A stretch of DNA of 12,465 bases from NCBI GenBank assembly GCA_000151295.1, contig GG745336.1:1289025-1301489 (forward strand), written 5' to 3'. The notes under the pieces are model-generated. The model did no database searches. It was not told where the DNA came from and was given only the letters and a program-made list of their open reading frames with translations. Positions within the stretch are counted from its first letter, which is position 1. The number at the start of each line of letters is the position of its first letter. Below, one piece after another: positions 1 to 8,777 of this stretch. A program made the translations under genes and the position numbers. The DNA comes from Allomyces macrogynus ATCC 38327 (lineage: Eukaryota > Blastocladiomycota > Blastocladiomycetes > Blastocladiales > Blastocladiaceae).

Positions 1-846
1 CCACGGGGCATCACATATGCCAGAACGCCCGGGGGACGCCATGAAATGCGCGAGCGTCTCTGTCGTCGTCACCGTCGGGGTATCCACGGGCGACACTGGG
101 CGGTAATCCGGGTCCGAGATTTCGAGCAGGGCCGGGATCGCGCGGTCCACGTCGCCACCGTGCGACTCGACGACGGCCTCGATCACGACTCGGTCGACGC
201 CCGGGAACATGACAGTCAACTGCTCAATCAGGTCGAACATGGTCACGTCAAGCGGCCGCGCTGCCAAGGCGGGCCGCGGCGTCGCTTGCTGTGGACTGCC
301 GCCACCGCTCTCGCCGGAACTAGTCGACGCGCGCCGGAAGAACGACGGGAGGGACGACCCGGCTTGGTCTGCGGGCACCGGGTCGATGATACTGCTCACG
401 AGCGCCTTGACCGACGACGAGAACGCCGAAGTGGCGGAGCGGAACCGGTCAGACGCAGGCACATCGTCCGCCACGGCGCGCGTGGGCGTTGGTGTGGTTG
501 GCTCGATGGGCGCAAACCCGTACATGGGTAAAGCGGGGACCTCGAGCGTTGGGGAGACCGACCGCGACTGTAAGTCGCCGTCAATGTGGCTGTCGGCGTG
601 GCTCGACCAGGTGCTCACGGAGGGGACGGGCGACGGGTGCGCGGATGGGACCACGTCGGGCAAGGCGCGCGCGAGCGCTTGCGCCGATTCGAGCGTCAGG
701 TCAGCGGTCGTTGGGGTCGCCAGGTTTGGGGACGGCGCCGAGGCGGCAGCGCCGGCACCGGACGGCAGGTGCGCGGCCGGGTCATGGACTTCAGCAAAGT
801 CGGACGTGGCTGGCGACTTTGGGTGGGGTGCAATCGTGGCATCCAT
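1..846 (-). CDS. CUE-domain protein, 5' part (runs off left edge)
   Basis: An uninterrupted minus-strand reading frame of 282 codons runs from an ATG at 846-844 to the window edge without a stop. Residues 1 to about 200 are Ser/Pro/Ala/Thr-rich and look disordered. Residues about 203-246 read as a CUE domain: the MFP signature (M213-F214-P215, in LTVMFPGVDRVV), then a helix with EAVVESHGGDVDRAI, then the closing di-leucine PALLEI. CUE domains are three-helix bundles that bind mono-ubiquitin and occur in endosomal sorting and ER-degradation adaptors. After it the sequence is again Thr/Ser/Pro-rich. Third codon positions are strongly G/C, as in the other genes here. The ATG is the first in frame after a TATA-like element about 107 bp upstream. 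Which CUE family member this is cannot be told because the C-terminus is missing. The domain call is firm; the protein identity is open. Confidence 0.85.
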   Translation of the reverse strand, partial: MDATIAPHPKSPATSDFAEVHDPAAHLPSGAGAAASAPSPNLATPTTADLTLESAQALARALPDVVPSAHPSPVPSVSTWSSHADSHIDGDLQSRSVSPTLEVPALPMYGFAPIEPTTPTPTRAVADDVPASDRFRSATSAFSSSVKALVSSIIDPVPADQAGSSLPSFFRRASTSSGESGGGSPQQATPRPALAARPLDVTMFDLIEQLTVMFPGVDRVVIEAVVESHGGDVDRAIPALLEISDPDYRPVSPVDTPTVTTTETLAHFMASPGRSGICDAPW

Positions 847-1309
847 GATGCTGGCGGAATGATGGTGAACAGATCGTGGGTTGGAAAGGTGGCGCTGGTC
901 GACTTCGTTGTTACGGGGAGAGATGCGACTATTGGCGCGGGGTCTATGGCGAGATCTATAGGTCTATGGCGACGCGCGCGGGCGGACGACGAAGCGGTGC
1001 TGCGACAAGTTGCGCGTTGGTTGGGAGTGCTCCTGAAGCGTTGGCGTGAGCGTGGGCGTCGTGTGTGCGGTAGCCCTTCCCGCACCGCAAAGGCGAAGGT
1101 GGGAAAATAACGTTGAGGACCGGCGCTGCTGTCACTGATGCTTTTCTTTCGCTTTCTTGCAGAGCAAGCAAGGAAGCTCACCCAAGCACGCCAAAGCGCC
1201 CTATACCTGGAATTGTTCTTGAAGGCGAACCGTCCACGGCAACCACGGCGCAACCCCCCTGCTCCAGTCAAAATCAGTCCACTCTGCACCATGCCCGGCC
1301 GGCCGTCAC
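847..1309. other. Intergenic region between CUE gene and TRAPPC12-like gene
   Basis: Both flanking genes lie on the minus strand, so this holds the 3' end of the TRAPPC12-like transcript and the promoter and 5' leader of the CUE gene. The only structure I see is a 12-bp direct repeat around a TATA-like element (listed separately). Open frames here on both strands are short and without recognisable domains. A plus-strand pyrimidine tract ending in tgcag (about 1140-1161) resembles a splice acceptor but leads into no convincing exon. Confidence 0.6.
941..972 (-). promoter_or_regulatory. TATA-like element flanked by 12-bp direct repeats, CUE gene promoter candidate
   Basis: The plus-strand 12-mer ggtctatggcga occurs at 941-952 and again at 961-972, a 20-bp period. 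Read on the minus strand, TATAGATC (960-953) sits between the two copies, about 107 bp upstream of the CUE gene ATG. The position fits a core promoter, but the TATA match is imperfect, so function is an inference. Confidence 0.35.
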
Positions 1310-2353
1310 TCACGTGAGCCGCAACACCGCCGCGGGCGGCGCGTCCATGACCCTCGCCATTTCCGCGAGTTCTGCTTGGCGGGCACCGCGTCTTCAGCCA
1401 CGGCCTCGGCTAGCGTCGCCCAGTTGCCGACCACCGGCGTGGCAAACGCCATGCGCCACACGAGCTCGACGAGAACCTCTTGTGCATGCCGGAGAGCGCC
1501 GCCACTGGGTGGAGAAGGCGCGGAATCGCCGGTGCCCAGCAGGTACACAGACGCGGCCGTGCAGTTGTTGAGAATTGGGCCAGCAAAGGACGCGAGACAG
1601 GCCTTGGAAGTCAGGCTGGCATTGTCATCAGGTGTCGCGTCAATCAGGCTCGGGGCCACGACGTCAGTGAGCAGGTTGGCGAGCGAGCCGAGCAACGGGA
1701 CAGACTTGGGCGAGAGCGACGCTGTGAGTTGCGCGAGCCGGTTCCAGGTCGCATGCGCTGCCGCATCGTCGCCACGAGCCATGGCGAGCAGGCCACTGAG
1801 GGAGCAACAATGCAAGTCGGTCAGAGATGACTCGCGAATGCCGCGCGTCGCGAAACAACGCACCTGATAAACGCAGAGCGTGGGCGATCAGCAGCAACTT
1901 GCTGCGCCAGCGTCGCCTCAGCTTCGTCGAGCAAATCAAGGGCAATCTGCACAGCACCGACCTCGGCGAGCGTGTTCACGATGGTCAATGCATCCACACC
2001 GTATTCGAGTTGTGCGAGAAGACGACGAATCAGCGTCTGCGCGAGCCGCTGGTCCCCCATCTCGATTGACACAGCCATGGCATGGCAATCGGTTTCGAGA
2101 CGCGCCACGCCTCGTCAGCGTTGTCTTGCTTGGCACAGAACTGAGAAAGAGCGTAATGACGGTCCAGGGCAGCGAGCGGGTTCCCAGCAAGCGCGTGATG
2201 TCGAGCGGCAGCGAGTCGAAGCGCCCATGGGACCGATAGCGAACCGTCAGGTAGGGCGTCGGGTGGAGAGTTGAGGTGAAAAGCTTGCGCTTCGGTGCGC
2301 ACCGCGTCGGCGTGCCCAAAATGCACAAGTGCCCGGATCCAATGGTACCAGAG
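1310..2353 (-). CDS. TRAPPC12: TRAPPC12-like TRAPP complex subunit (TPR region), two exons, two frameshifts
   Basis: Matches the conserved body of TRAPPC12 (TTC15), a TPR subunit of the TRAPP tether that acts in ER-Golgi trafficking. The hallmark blocks appear in the right order: LWYHWIRALVHFG, then VPWALRLAAARHHALAGNP with ALDRHYAL, then AWR/RLETDCHAMAVSI, LAEVGAVQIALDLLDEAEA, a helix pair RSAFISGLLAMARGDDAAAH, and the PILNNCTAASVYLLG block that corresponds to the NNAAVCLLYLG signature. Exons are 2353-1864 and 1795-1310. The intron 1796-1863 has gtgcgt, CTGAC and cag. Two frame changes interrupt it, near 2102-2104 and near 1371. Adding one base at each restores both the frame and the exact splice phase, and the second gives a natural C-terminus ending AAVLRLT then TGA at 1312-1310. 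The start lies upstream of an apparent acceptor at 2354-2355 and is unresolved; the usual disordered N-terminal region is not recognised. Confidence 0.75.
1796..1863 (-). other. Intron in TRAPPC12-like gene (68 bp)
   Basis: The donor is gtgcgt after ATCAG, with branch-point-like ctctgacc and acceptor ttgctccctcag. Splicing joins AG to T and creates the Ser of AFISGLLAM, restoring the conserved TPR helix. The two flanking frames are each open only on their own side, which supports the intron. Confidence 0.85.
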
Positions 2354-2367
2354 CTACGCAGGCAAGA

Positions 2368-2656
2368 TTAGCGAGAGTGGAGGTCGCACACGAAGAACGG
2401 GCAGTCGATCCACACCGTCATAATCTTGGTGCGGTTCTCTTCGACCACCTTGGTGTTTGGAATCTCCTTGCGCGTGTATTCTACAGGCAGCCTCCAACAT
2501 TGCAGGCTTTGCAGGTATTGGTGCCAAGGAAGAACCGTCAATCAGGATCAGGACACTGAGCTCGCGCTTTCGCATGCAGCAAGAGAACCGTACCACGCGA
2601 AACTGGACCGGGTCTGTCTGGCCGTCCAGGTCGTGGAGCGTGAACGAGCGCTTCAT
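2368..2656 (-). CDS. Unidentified two-exon coding unit, 70 codons, possibly the 5' exons of the TRAPPC12-like gene
   Basis: The exon from an ATG at 2656 (begins MKRSFTLHDLDGQ) to 2557, spliced across a 76-bp intron (2481-2556: gtgtcc donor, ctgattgac branch, ctgtag acceptor), continues at 2480 as KYTRKEIPNTKVVEEN and KIMTVWIDCPFF and ends at TAA 2370-2368. Nearly every codon ends in G or C in both exons, while the proposed intron does not, so this is very probably translated. I do not recognise the family. Alternatively the last exon may splice from a gtgtgg donor at 2415 to the acceptor at 2354, in phase 0, directly onto the LWYHW block of the TRAPPC12-like gene. That would make it the N-terminus of that protein, and the TAA would be intronic. 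It does not resemble the known TRAPPC12 N-terminus. Existence of coding is fairly sure; the gene structure is not. Confidence 0.45.
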
Positions 2657-4171
2657 ACCGGGTACTGTGGTTTCGTCGGCGTGTCAATGCTAGCGCCCTG
2701 GCCGCCAGACATTGCATTTCCGAGAATCGGAGGCGCGCCAACGGCGCGAACTCGCATTGTTCGGGTCAAGCGAACAGTTGGATGCGAACTGTCGTCAAGA
2801 CGGCCGTGAACACACTTGCGGACATGAAGAGACCGAGATCCATTGCGCCGCCTTGATGTCCCAAACGTGTTTCGGTGTCGATAACATGTTCTGAGCTGGA
2901 GATATCGGGCTCGGTCGTCGTAGTAATTGCTGGAATGCCTGACGATGTCACGGGTGCAGTTGGGGAGGATTGCAGCAACCACGTTGACTCTTCCTCCCCG
3001 GCTGCTGCCGCGTCACTATCGTTGCTGGTAAACGCTGGCTGCATCTTGACGGCTGGATCTTTTGGTTGCGATCCTCCTCGAGCAGTTTGTTGCAGCTGGA
3101 GGAGATCAGCTTCGTTGGGACGTCGACACGTCTAATGACAGGGGTTGCCAACGAAGCAGCCCCCCGCCAAAATCAACGCCCAGTCAATAAGCATCACTGC
3201 CTATTTTGCGCCACAGGATGGCTGCGCCCGATGCCAGTTGGCAAATGCCATGAGCCGGGCCGGCAAACCAATCGTGTTCTTGATCCTACCAGTTTCCACC
3301 AACGGTCGTCTTGCCGACGACCGCACGCTGGACCCGCGGCATTCAAGCTCATTTTGCCTTGGCCACCCGCTCGCCGGCGATTGGGACTGGGGCCACGGCC
3401 AGCTTCGACTTGGACGGACCAGCAGCAGTCGCCCGTCAAGTGTCAACGCGCTGCCCTCCCATCTACGACGTTCGCACGGCGCTTCAGTCGAGACGCCGCC
3501 TGGAACAAGTGCTGCTCGGCGTGGCGGCAACGGCGTTTCTCCGAGTGGAGATTTGCGGCGCCCAAACCTCGACCAAGGGCTCCGCCAACAGTCACCTCGA
3601 TTTCGCTGCTTGCGGGGGCGACGCTCGCCGACACTCGATACCGTCCACCTTCGCTGACGACACGCCCAGCGTCGTGCTTGCCGTCGCCGGGCTCGACTTG
3701 TCCACCTGCAGCACTTGCCGAATTGCCGGTGTGACCGGTCGCCTGCTCGGCGCACCAACCCCAGCGGCCCAAGACGCCCCCCGTGCCCGTCACCGCCACA
3801 CGCTCTGCCCCTGGACTAAGCGGCGTGTTTACTCGGCCCGACTCGTTGACACCGACGTCGCCCGCCGGCCGACTTCTCTCGCAACGCGCGACCGTCGCGA
3901 ATGACAGCGCACCGACAAGCACGCTCGACCACTCCTCTCGCCAGTTTGCGCGACTGCTAGCCGTCCCGCGCACACTCCCTGATACCGCTCTCGAGTACCA
4001 ATCCGCCAGCGAGCCGTACCTGCGCGCCCGTTCTCGCGACCTGCAAGCCGACTCGATAGACTATAGACGTGCCGCGGCCCCGAGCAGTCGTGCATTTCAT
4101 CTAGACTTGGCGTGCCACTTTGACCTGTTTGCTGGCCTAATTGTAATTGTCGGTCCCGATCCCTCCTCGCC
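2657..4171. other. 1.5-kb stretch without a supportable gene
   Basis: Several frames are open on both strands because of the base composition, but none has a recognisable domain or a consistent G/C third-position bias. On the minus strand around 3130-2850, a frame from an ATG at 3044 (MQPAFTSNDSDAAAAG) reads like a disordered segment and might be upstream coding of the neighbouring minus-strand unit, but its codon bias is weak. On the plus strand, frames at 3311-3904 and 3735-4211 are Ser/Thr/Pro-rich, with moderate third-position bias and no domain. The right end must hold the promoter and leader of the seven-TM gene; ctatagac at 4061-4068, about 105 bp before its ATG, is a weak TATA candidate. 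Confidence 0.5.
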
Positions 4172-6160
4172 ATGCCAACGACATTCCTTGGGTACGTCGT
4201 GTCGTGCTTGACGTGGTCGTTTTGCGGTCATGGTTCTAATTCATGGGCTGACCATCTCCGCGACTGCTTTGGTATAGAGGGCCGCTCGTCGCGTCCTTCA
4301 CGGTCATGCCGGACCGTCCGCTCACGGACCTCCTCATCGACCCAATCTTGCAGCTCATTTCGCTGTACCTCGTGTACCGGACCTACGCGGCGCTCGAAAA
4401 GCCCTCGGACGTGATCTGCTACGGGTTCCTCGTCGTGAACCGCGCCGTCACGTTTTTCGACACGATCATGGTGCTCTTTATCGACAATCTCGCCACCGAC
4501 ACGCTCATCTACTTTTCGCTCGCGCGGTCTCTCGTGCGCCACCTGGCCCTTGCCGTGGCCATGGCCTACATTTTGCAACGAAGGCTTGTGCGCATCTCGC
4601 AGCTCGTGACGCGCGAACAGACGCAGTTGCTGTCGTACTTGGCCATGGGATTCGCGCTGACGGCGGCCGCCGTCGATGCGGCCATCGTGGTTGCGTTTTT
4701 CGTCTCGGGCGTACGCGTGAAAACGCTCGGTGAAGAGTATTTAGTCAAGCGGCCGCGGGCCACGGCGAGCGAACTCGCGCAATTCGTGTGGGCCAATGTC
4801 TCGGACGTGCCGCCCGAAATGTGGCAAATTTTGCAGGTCGTGGTGATCCCCGTCATGCATTTGATCAATTTCGTGTGCGACATTTTCTTTTACAGTACGT
4901 TCGTTCGAATTGGTCACGGGATCATGAATTCTGGGTCACTTATGCTGACCATGACTTGCTCGGTACCCTCTTTTAGCGATCGTCTCGGGCCTGTGGTCGA
5001 CGACATTCATCAACGTGCGCAAGCTCTCGACCAAGCGGTGGCTCGACATGAGCTGGCCCTACATGATTCTCATGGTCCTGCACTTCAACGTCTTTCTCAT
5101 CACGCTCCTGAGCCGCACGATCCTGCGCCGCGCGTCGCTCGGATTCATCATGGAACTCGGCCAATTCACCGTCGCCATGGACTGGTTCATCTTTTTTCGC
5201 AAGACCCAAGCCATTGCTCGAGGACGTGGGTCGCCGTCGAGGAACCCGCGGCCCCACCGTCGCCGGACCGCAGCTCGCCGCAGTCCCCCGCCGCGCGCGC
5301 CGGCGGCCGCCCGCGCACCGTCTACTACAAGAATTACCAAGCAGCCGACCGACCACCTCGTCGCGAGCGATACGACCGCTGTCTACCCGCCACCCGAATT
5401 TGGCATTGTACGAGACCGCGGATATCCAGAAGGCCCCGCCACCGCCAAGACCCCGGCGCGCCATGGACACGGCATGTACAGCTCCCTGCACGAGCCACGT
5501 GGAACCGCGTATGCGCACCGCCGCCGCGACTGCGTACGCATCCCGCACGGCTCATGACCCACCTCACGCTGTCACGGCTCGCCCGCCCGTGCCGGATGAA
5601 ATTTACAGCAGGGAGACAATATCCTTCTCAGTGTCTGGGGAGTGGTGAGAGAAGAGTAGCGGTGCCCGACCTGGGCACCCACGGACATGAGGAATTTCTT
5701 AAACTCCCCGCCACCAACACCGACGTCGTACACGCCGTACGGGTCGGCAAGTACCAACGACGTGCCCATTTCGTCGGCCGCGTCCGGTGGACCGCCACCG
5801 CCGCGCCGTGCGTTTGCGCCGGGATCGAATGCGGGGTACTCGGCGTCGCCGATGGGAAGAGGGTCATCGGCGCGCGGTGGTGGTGGGCCGCCGGTCGTCG
5901 CGACGGCTGGGTACGGACCAAAGACGGCAGCGTACGGCCCGGCGCCACCGCGTGGCGGTGGCGGTGGTGGGGCGCCTAGGTCCCCTGCAGCATCGTCGTC
6001 GTCGTCCCGGCCGGTCGGGTCACCGCCGGACATGCACGCGCAGCAGGAGCGCCGTCGGCAGCGGTTGCAGGAGGAGCAGGCGTATGAAGAGTACTTGCAG
6101 GCGCAAACGGCGCAACAGCAACACAAGCAGCGGCATTACGCAAGTCCGGTCGGGTGTTGA
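4172..6160 (+). CDS. Seven-transmembrane protein with long disordered tail, unknown family, four exons
   Basis: Proposed exons are 4172-4191, 4278-4894, 4977-5533 and 5660-6160, giving 564 residues in one frame. The first two introns (4192-4277, 4895-4976) have gtacgt donors, GCTGAC branches and tag acceptors. Seven hydrophobic segments are visible at residues about 25-46, 52-75, 83-106, 124-150, 188-220, 240-258 and 265-286. Polar residues lie inside several helices (Asn-Arg and Asp in TM2, Arg-His in TM3, Asp in TM4, His and Asp in TM5). The tail of about 280 residues is first Arg/Pro-rich, then SPPPTPTSYTPYG, Gly runs, a Ser run and a Glu/Gln/Arg helix (HAQQERRRQRLQEEQAYEEY) before TGA. 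The layout is receptor-like: short N-terminus, seven helices and a large cytoplasmic-type tail. I cannot assign a known GPCR family, and no retinal-binding Lys is seen in TM7. The start was chosen because its 20-nt exon splices in phase and has a gccATG context. Between about 5205 and 5400 all three plus frames are open and another frame is locally more gene-like, so indels or a different exon structure are possible there. Confidence 0.7.
4192..4277 (+). other. Intron 1 of seven-TM gene (86 bp)
   Basis: The donor is gtacgt, the branch-like element ggctgacc, and the acceptor ggtatag. It follows only 20 coding bases; splicing joins GG to A (Gly) and continues GPLVASFTVMPDRPL in the frame of the large second exon. 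The alternative is to begin at the ATG at 4306 with no intron in the coding part, which would lose 16 residues. Confidence 0.7.
4895..4976 (+). other. Intron 2 of seven-TM gene (82 bp)
   Basis: The donor gtacgt follows TTTTACA, with branch tatgctgacc and acceptor ccctcttttag. Splicing (A joined to CG, Thr) extends the fifth membrane segment from DIFFY to TIVSGLW and enters the frame encoding the last two helices. Without splicing, the frame turns into non-membrane sequence. Confidence 0.85.
5534..5659 (+). other. Possible intron 3 of seven-TM gene (126 bp)
   Basis: The donor gtacgc is good, and the segment contains three in-frame stops (5555, 5597 and 5657). Removing it joins two blocks that share the same frame. 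The acceptor (agagaagagtag) lacks a pyrimidine tract, so this intron is less certain than the first two; a frameshifted continuous reading is the alternative. Confidence 0.45.
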
Positions 6161-6627
6161 GCGTGTTTGCGTGTGCGATTGATTGGAGCGAGCCGCGGAC
6201 GGGCTCCGATTTGTTTTTGGATGTGTGCGTTTTTCATTTTTTTTTTTCGAGGGGGAGCGGTCGCGCCAAATAGAGACGACCGATTTTGTAACTCGCTTCA
6301 TGGCATTTCATACTCCACGATGCTCCACCACGGTTCTTCACCGAGTTCACCATGAGGCTCCACCGCGATACTTCGCGATGCTCCACGATGCCCACGACAA
6401 CCCCACTATCAACATCAATGCGAGTCCATTTTTCTACACGTCGATACGATCCAGGGAATGGGTTGAATGAAAAGGAAAACGATCACCGCAACGCGCCCAA
6501 CCAACCGAAGCACCCTCTAAACAAATGCAATGTTCTTGGCACCATCCGCGCCCCACACGGCGGTGGGGCGTCGGACACCAAGCACCAACACTTCACACCC
6601 TCCTCCGTCCAACCGCAGCCGACCGCT
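6161..6627. other. Convergent intergenic region, 3' ends of seven-TM and HAL genes
   Basis: Two genes converge here, so it holds both 3' UTRs. An 11-base T run (6237-6247), preceded by a second short T run, follows the plus-strand stop by about 75 bp. The 11-mer cgatgctccac is present at 6318-6328 and 6376-6386, with further degenerate gctccac copies nearby. No AATAAA and no convincing small gene are seen. Confidence 0.5.
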
Positions 6628-8418
6628 TTAGAAGTGATCGCCGGGCAGGTCCTCGAAGACGGGTGCCGGCACGGGCTCCTCACCGAGATCCTTGGCCACG
6701 GCATTCCAAATCGCGCCCGACCGAATCAGCTTCCAGACGGCATCAATATCCGGCGCCATGAACCGATCCACATCAAACGACTTGACCTCCTTGCGCACGA
6801 GCGCGTAGACCTTTTCCAGCACGGGCGTCGTCTTCTTTGGCCGGTGGAACTCGATCGCTTGGCACGCAGCGAGCAATTCAATGGCCACCACCTTCTCGAC
6901 ATTCTCGACCACCTTGAGGCACTTGCGCGCGGCCCACCCGCCCATCGACACGTGGTCTTCCTTGCCCGCCGACGTCGGGATCGAGTCGACCGATGCCGGG
7001 TTGCACAGGTTCTTGTTCTCCGAGACGAGCGCAGCCGCCGTGCAGTGCGCGATCATGAAACCCGAGTTGAGTCCGCCCTCCTTGACCAAAAACGCCGGCA
7101 GGCCCGACAACGTCGGGTTGATCAACCGCTCGACACGCCGCTCCGAGACCGACGCGACCTCGTGAATGCCAATCGTCAAGTAATCCAGCGCCTTGGCCGG
7201 GTACTCGCCGTGGAAATTCCCGCCAGAAATGATTTCGCCCGTCTCCGCAAAGATCATCGGGTTATCCGTCGCCGAATTCATTTCCGTCGTGATCACGCCG
7301 CGCGTAAACTCGACCGTATCCGCCGCAATCCCGTGCACTTGCGGCATGCAGCGCAGCGTATACGCGTCCTGGACCCGCGCGCAGTTCGCGTGTGCCGCGA
7401 AAATCTCCGAGTGGTTCTTTTCGTTGTGCAGCAGCGCGCGCAGACGCTTGGCGCACTGCACCTGGCCCGAGTGTGGGCGCGCGGCATGGATTTTCGGGTC
7501 GAACGCGCGCGGCGTGCCCTGCAGGGCCTCGAGCGTGAGGGCGCCGACGACATCGGCCTGCTTGGCGACGAGCGAGGCGCGAACGAGGGCTTCGGCGCCG
7601 TGCGACGTGATGAATTGCGTGCCGTTGATCATGGCGAGGCCTTCCTTGGCGCCCGGCTGGATCGGGGTCAGGTTGTGCCGCTTGAGGACGGCGGCGGCGT
7701 CGTCCCACTTGTGCAGCGACGAGTCCCACATCTTGCCCATGCCCATCATGCTAAACATAAATGGACGCGAGCGAATTGTCAGCTATCGTCGTGACACTCT
7801 CCACCCGGTACCGCGGCCAAAAAAGCGAGAAAATATCGGACCCAAGCGCCAAGTGTGCCAACGGCGCCAAATCGCCCGACGCGCCGACCGTCCCCTGCTC
7901 GGGTACATACGACAAGCACCCCTTGTTGAACGCGTTCAACATGCACCGCACCGACTCGGGCCGAATCCCCGAGAATCCCTTGGCCAAGACATTGATGCGC
8001 AGGACCAACAGCATGCGCGTACGTGCGGGACTCAGCGGGCGGCCCGTGCCCGCCGAATGCGACGTGATCAAGTTCACTTGCAGCTGCGAGAGCTTGTCGT
8101 TTTCAATCGTGACCGACGCGAAATTGCCAAACCCGGTGTTGATCCCGTAAATGGGCTTGCCGCACATGGCCAGTTTATCGACGAGCGCGCGCGAAGCGCC
8201 GATGCGCGACCAGGCGTCCGGGGTCAGGTCGATCTGCAGCTTGCCGTGGCTAGATTGGATTTGGTAACCCGAGTTGGGTCAGTTTCCGTGGACGCAATCC
8301 AGAAGGCCGAGGGGAGGTGAGGGGCGATGAGCGCGTACCTCAGCTGGACGAGGTTCTCGGGCGTCAGCGTCTCGCCATCGAGCAGGAACAGGGTCGGGTT
8401 CTTCTTGTCGAACGGCAT
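6628..8418 (-). CDS. HAL: Histidine ammonia-lyase (histidase), three exons
   Basis: Deaminates L-histidine to urocanate, the first step of histidine catabolism. Exons 8418-8339, 8249-7842 and 7750-6628 encode 536 residues. The MIO cofactor triad Ala150-Ser151-Gly152 lies in [18 protein letters not shown]. The catalytic Tyr loop YGINTGFG begins at residue 61. [32 protein letters not shown] and [11 protein letters not shown] follow in family order. The C-terminal half ([39 protein letters not shown]) is closest to the animal-type enzymes, but the long N-terminal extension of mammalian HAL is absent, so the length is nearer the bacterial form. The start was chosen for its caccATG context and because a stop lies upstream in frame; it leads straight into [16 protein letters not shown]. 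The homotetramer is expected to be cytosolic. It is divergent from the ureohydrolase gene starting at 9138. No frameshift is seen. Confidence 0.97.
7751..7841 (-). other. Intron 2 of HAL (91 bp)
   Basis: Splicing joins LALG to MMGMGKMWD, exactly the LALG-x-MG-x-GKMW continuity of the family. The branch-like element tagctgac and acceptor atgtttag are good. The donor gtccga is weak compared with the other introns here, so either a non-consensus donor or a base error is possible. Confidence 0.85.
8250..8338 (-). other. Intron 1 of HAL (89 bp)
   Basis: Donor gtacgc, branch aactgacc, acceptor caatctag. Splicing in phase 2 yields [16 protein letters not shown], matching the spacing of the N-terminal region in histidases. 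Confidence 0.9.
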
Positions 8419-8777
8419 GGTGGGAAGCGTGTCGGGCAGCAGCGGCTTGGGTTGGTCGGGGTCGGCCGGAGATGCTTGCAGGCAAGCGATTTGGAGGGCA
8501 GGTTGCACGGTCCAAGTCGACAAGTCGAGTTACTGGGGTGAGAATTTGGTGATGGAGGGCGGCACTGTGCGCTCTAAATATCTTTGGTTGTCGGGCAGGG
8601 CGCTCGCAAGGGGGACCGTCTCGCCCAGCGCAGGCTCACAGCAGAATCGACGGCGGGTAATTGGCTTGCAGCACACGGTTGAGCGGGACGGCGGCAACGG
8701 TTGTGGTGGTGGTTGGGCCGTTTGCCCAGCGCTCGAGATCACGGCCAGAACGGCGGCACGACACGCGTGGGCTTTGT

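Noticed and set aside
209..862. 217-codon plus-strand frame
   Set aside because: It is antisense to the CUE-domain gene, whose minus frame contains a recognisable domain.
1140..1164. Plus-strand pyrimidine tract followed by tgcag, like a splice acceptor
   Set aside because: No plus-strand exon with domain or codon bias follows, and the neighbouring genes are on the minus strand.
5572..6126. 184-codon minus-strand frame rich in Cys, Asp and Pro
   Set aside because: It is antisense to the repetitive Gly/Pro/Ser tail exon of the seven-TM gene; the plus frame has the stronger codon bias and a natural stop.
6352..7794. 480-codon open frame on the plus strand across the HAL gene
   Set aside because: It is the antisense of HAL exon 3, open only because of the G/C-biased codons of HAL; it has no domain and an Arg/His-rich shadow composition.
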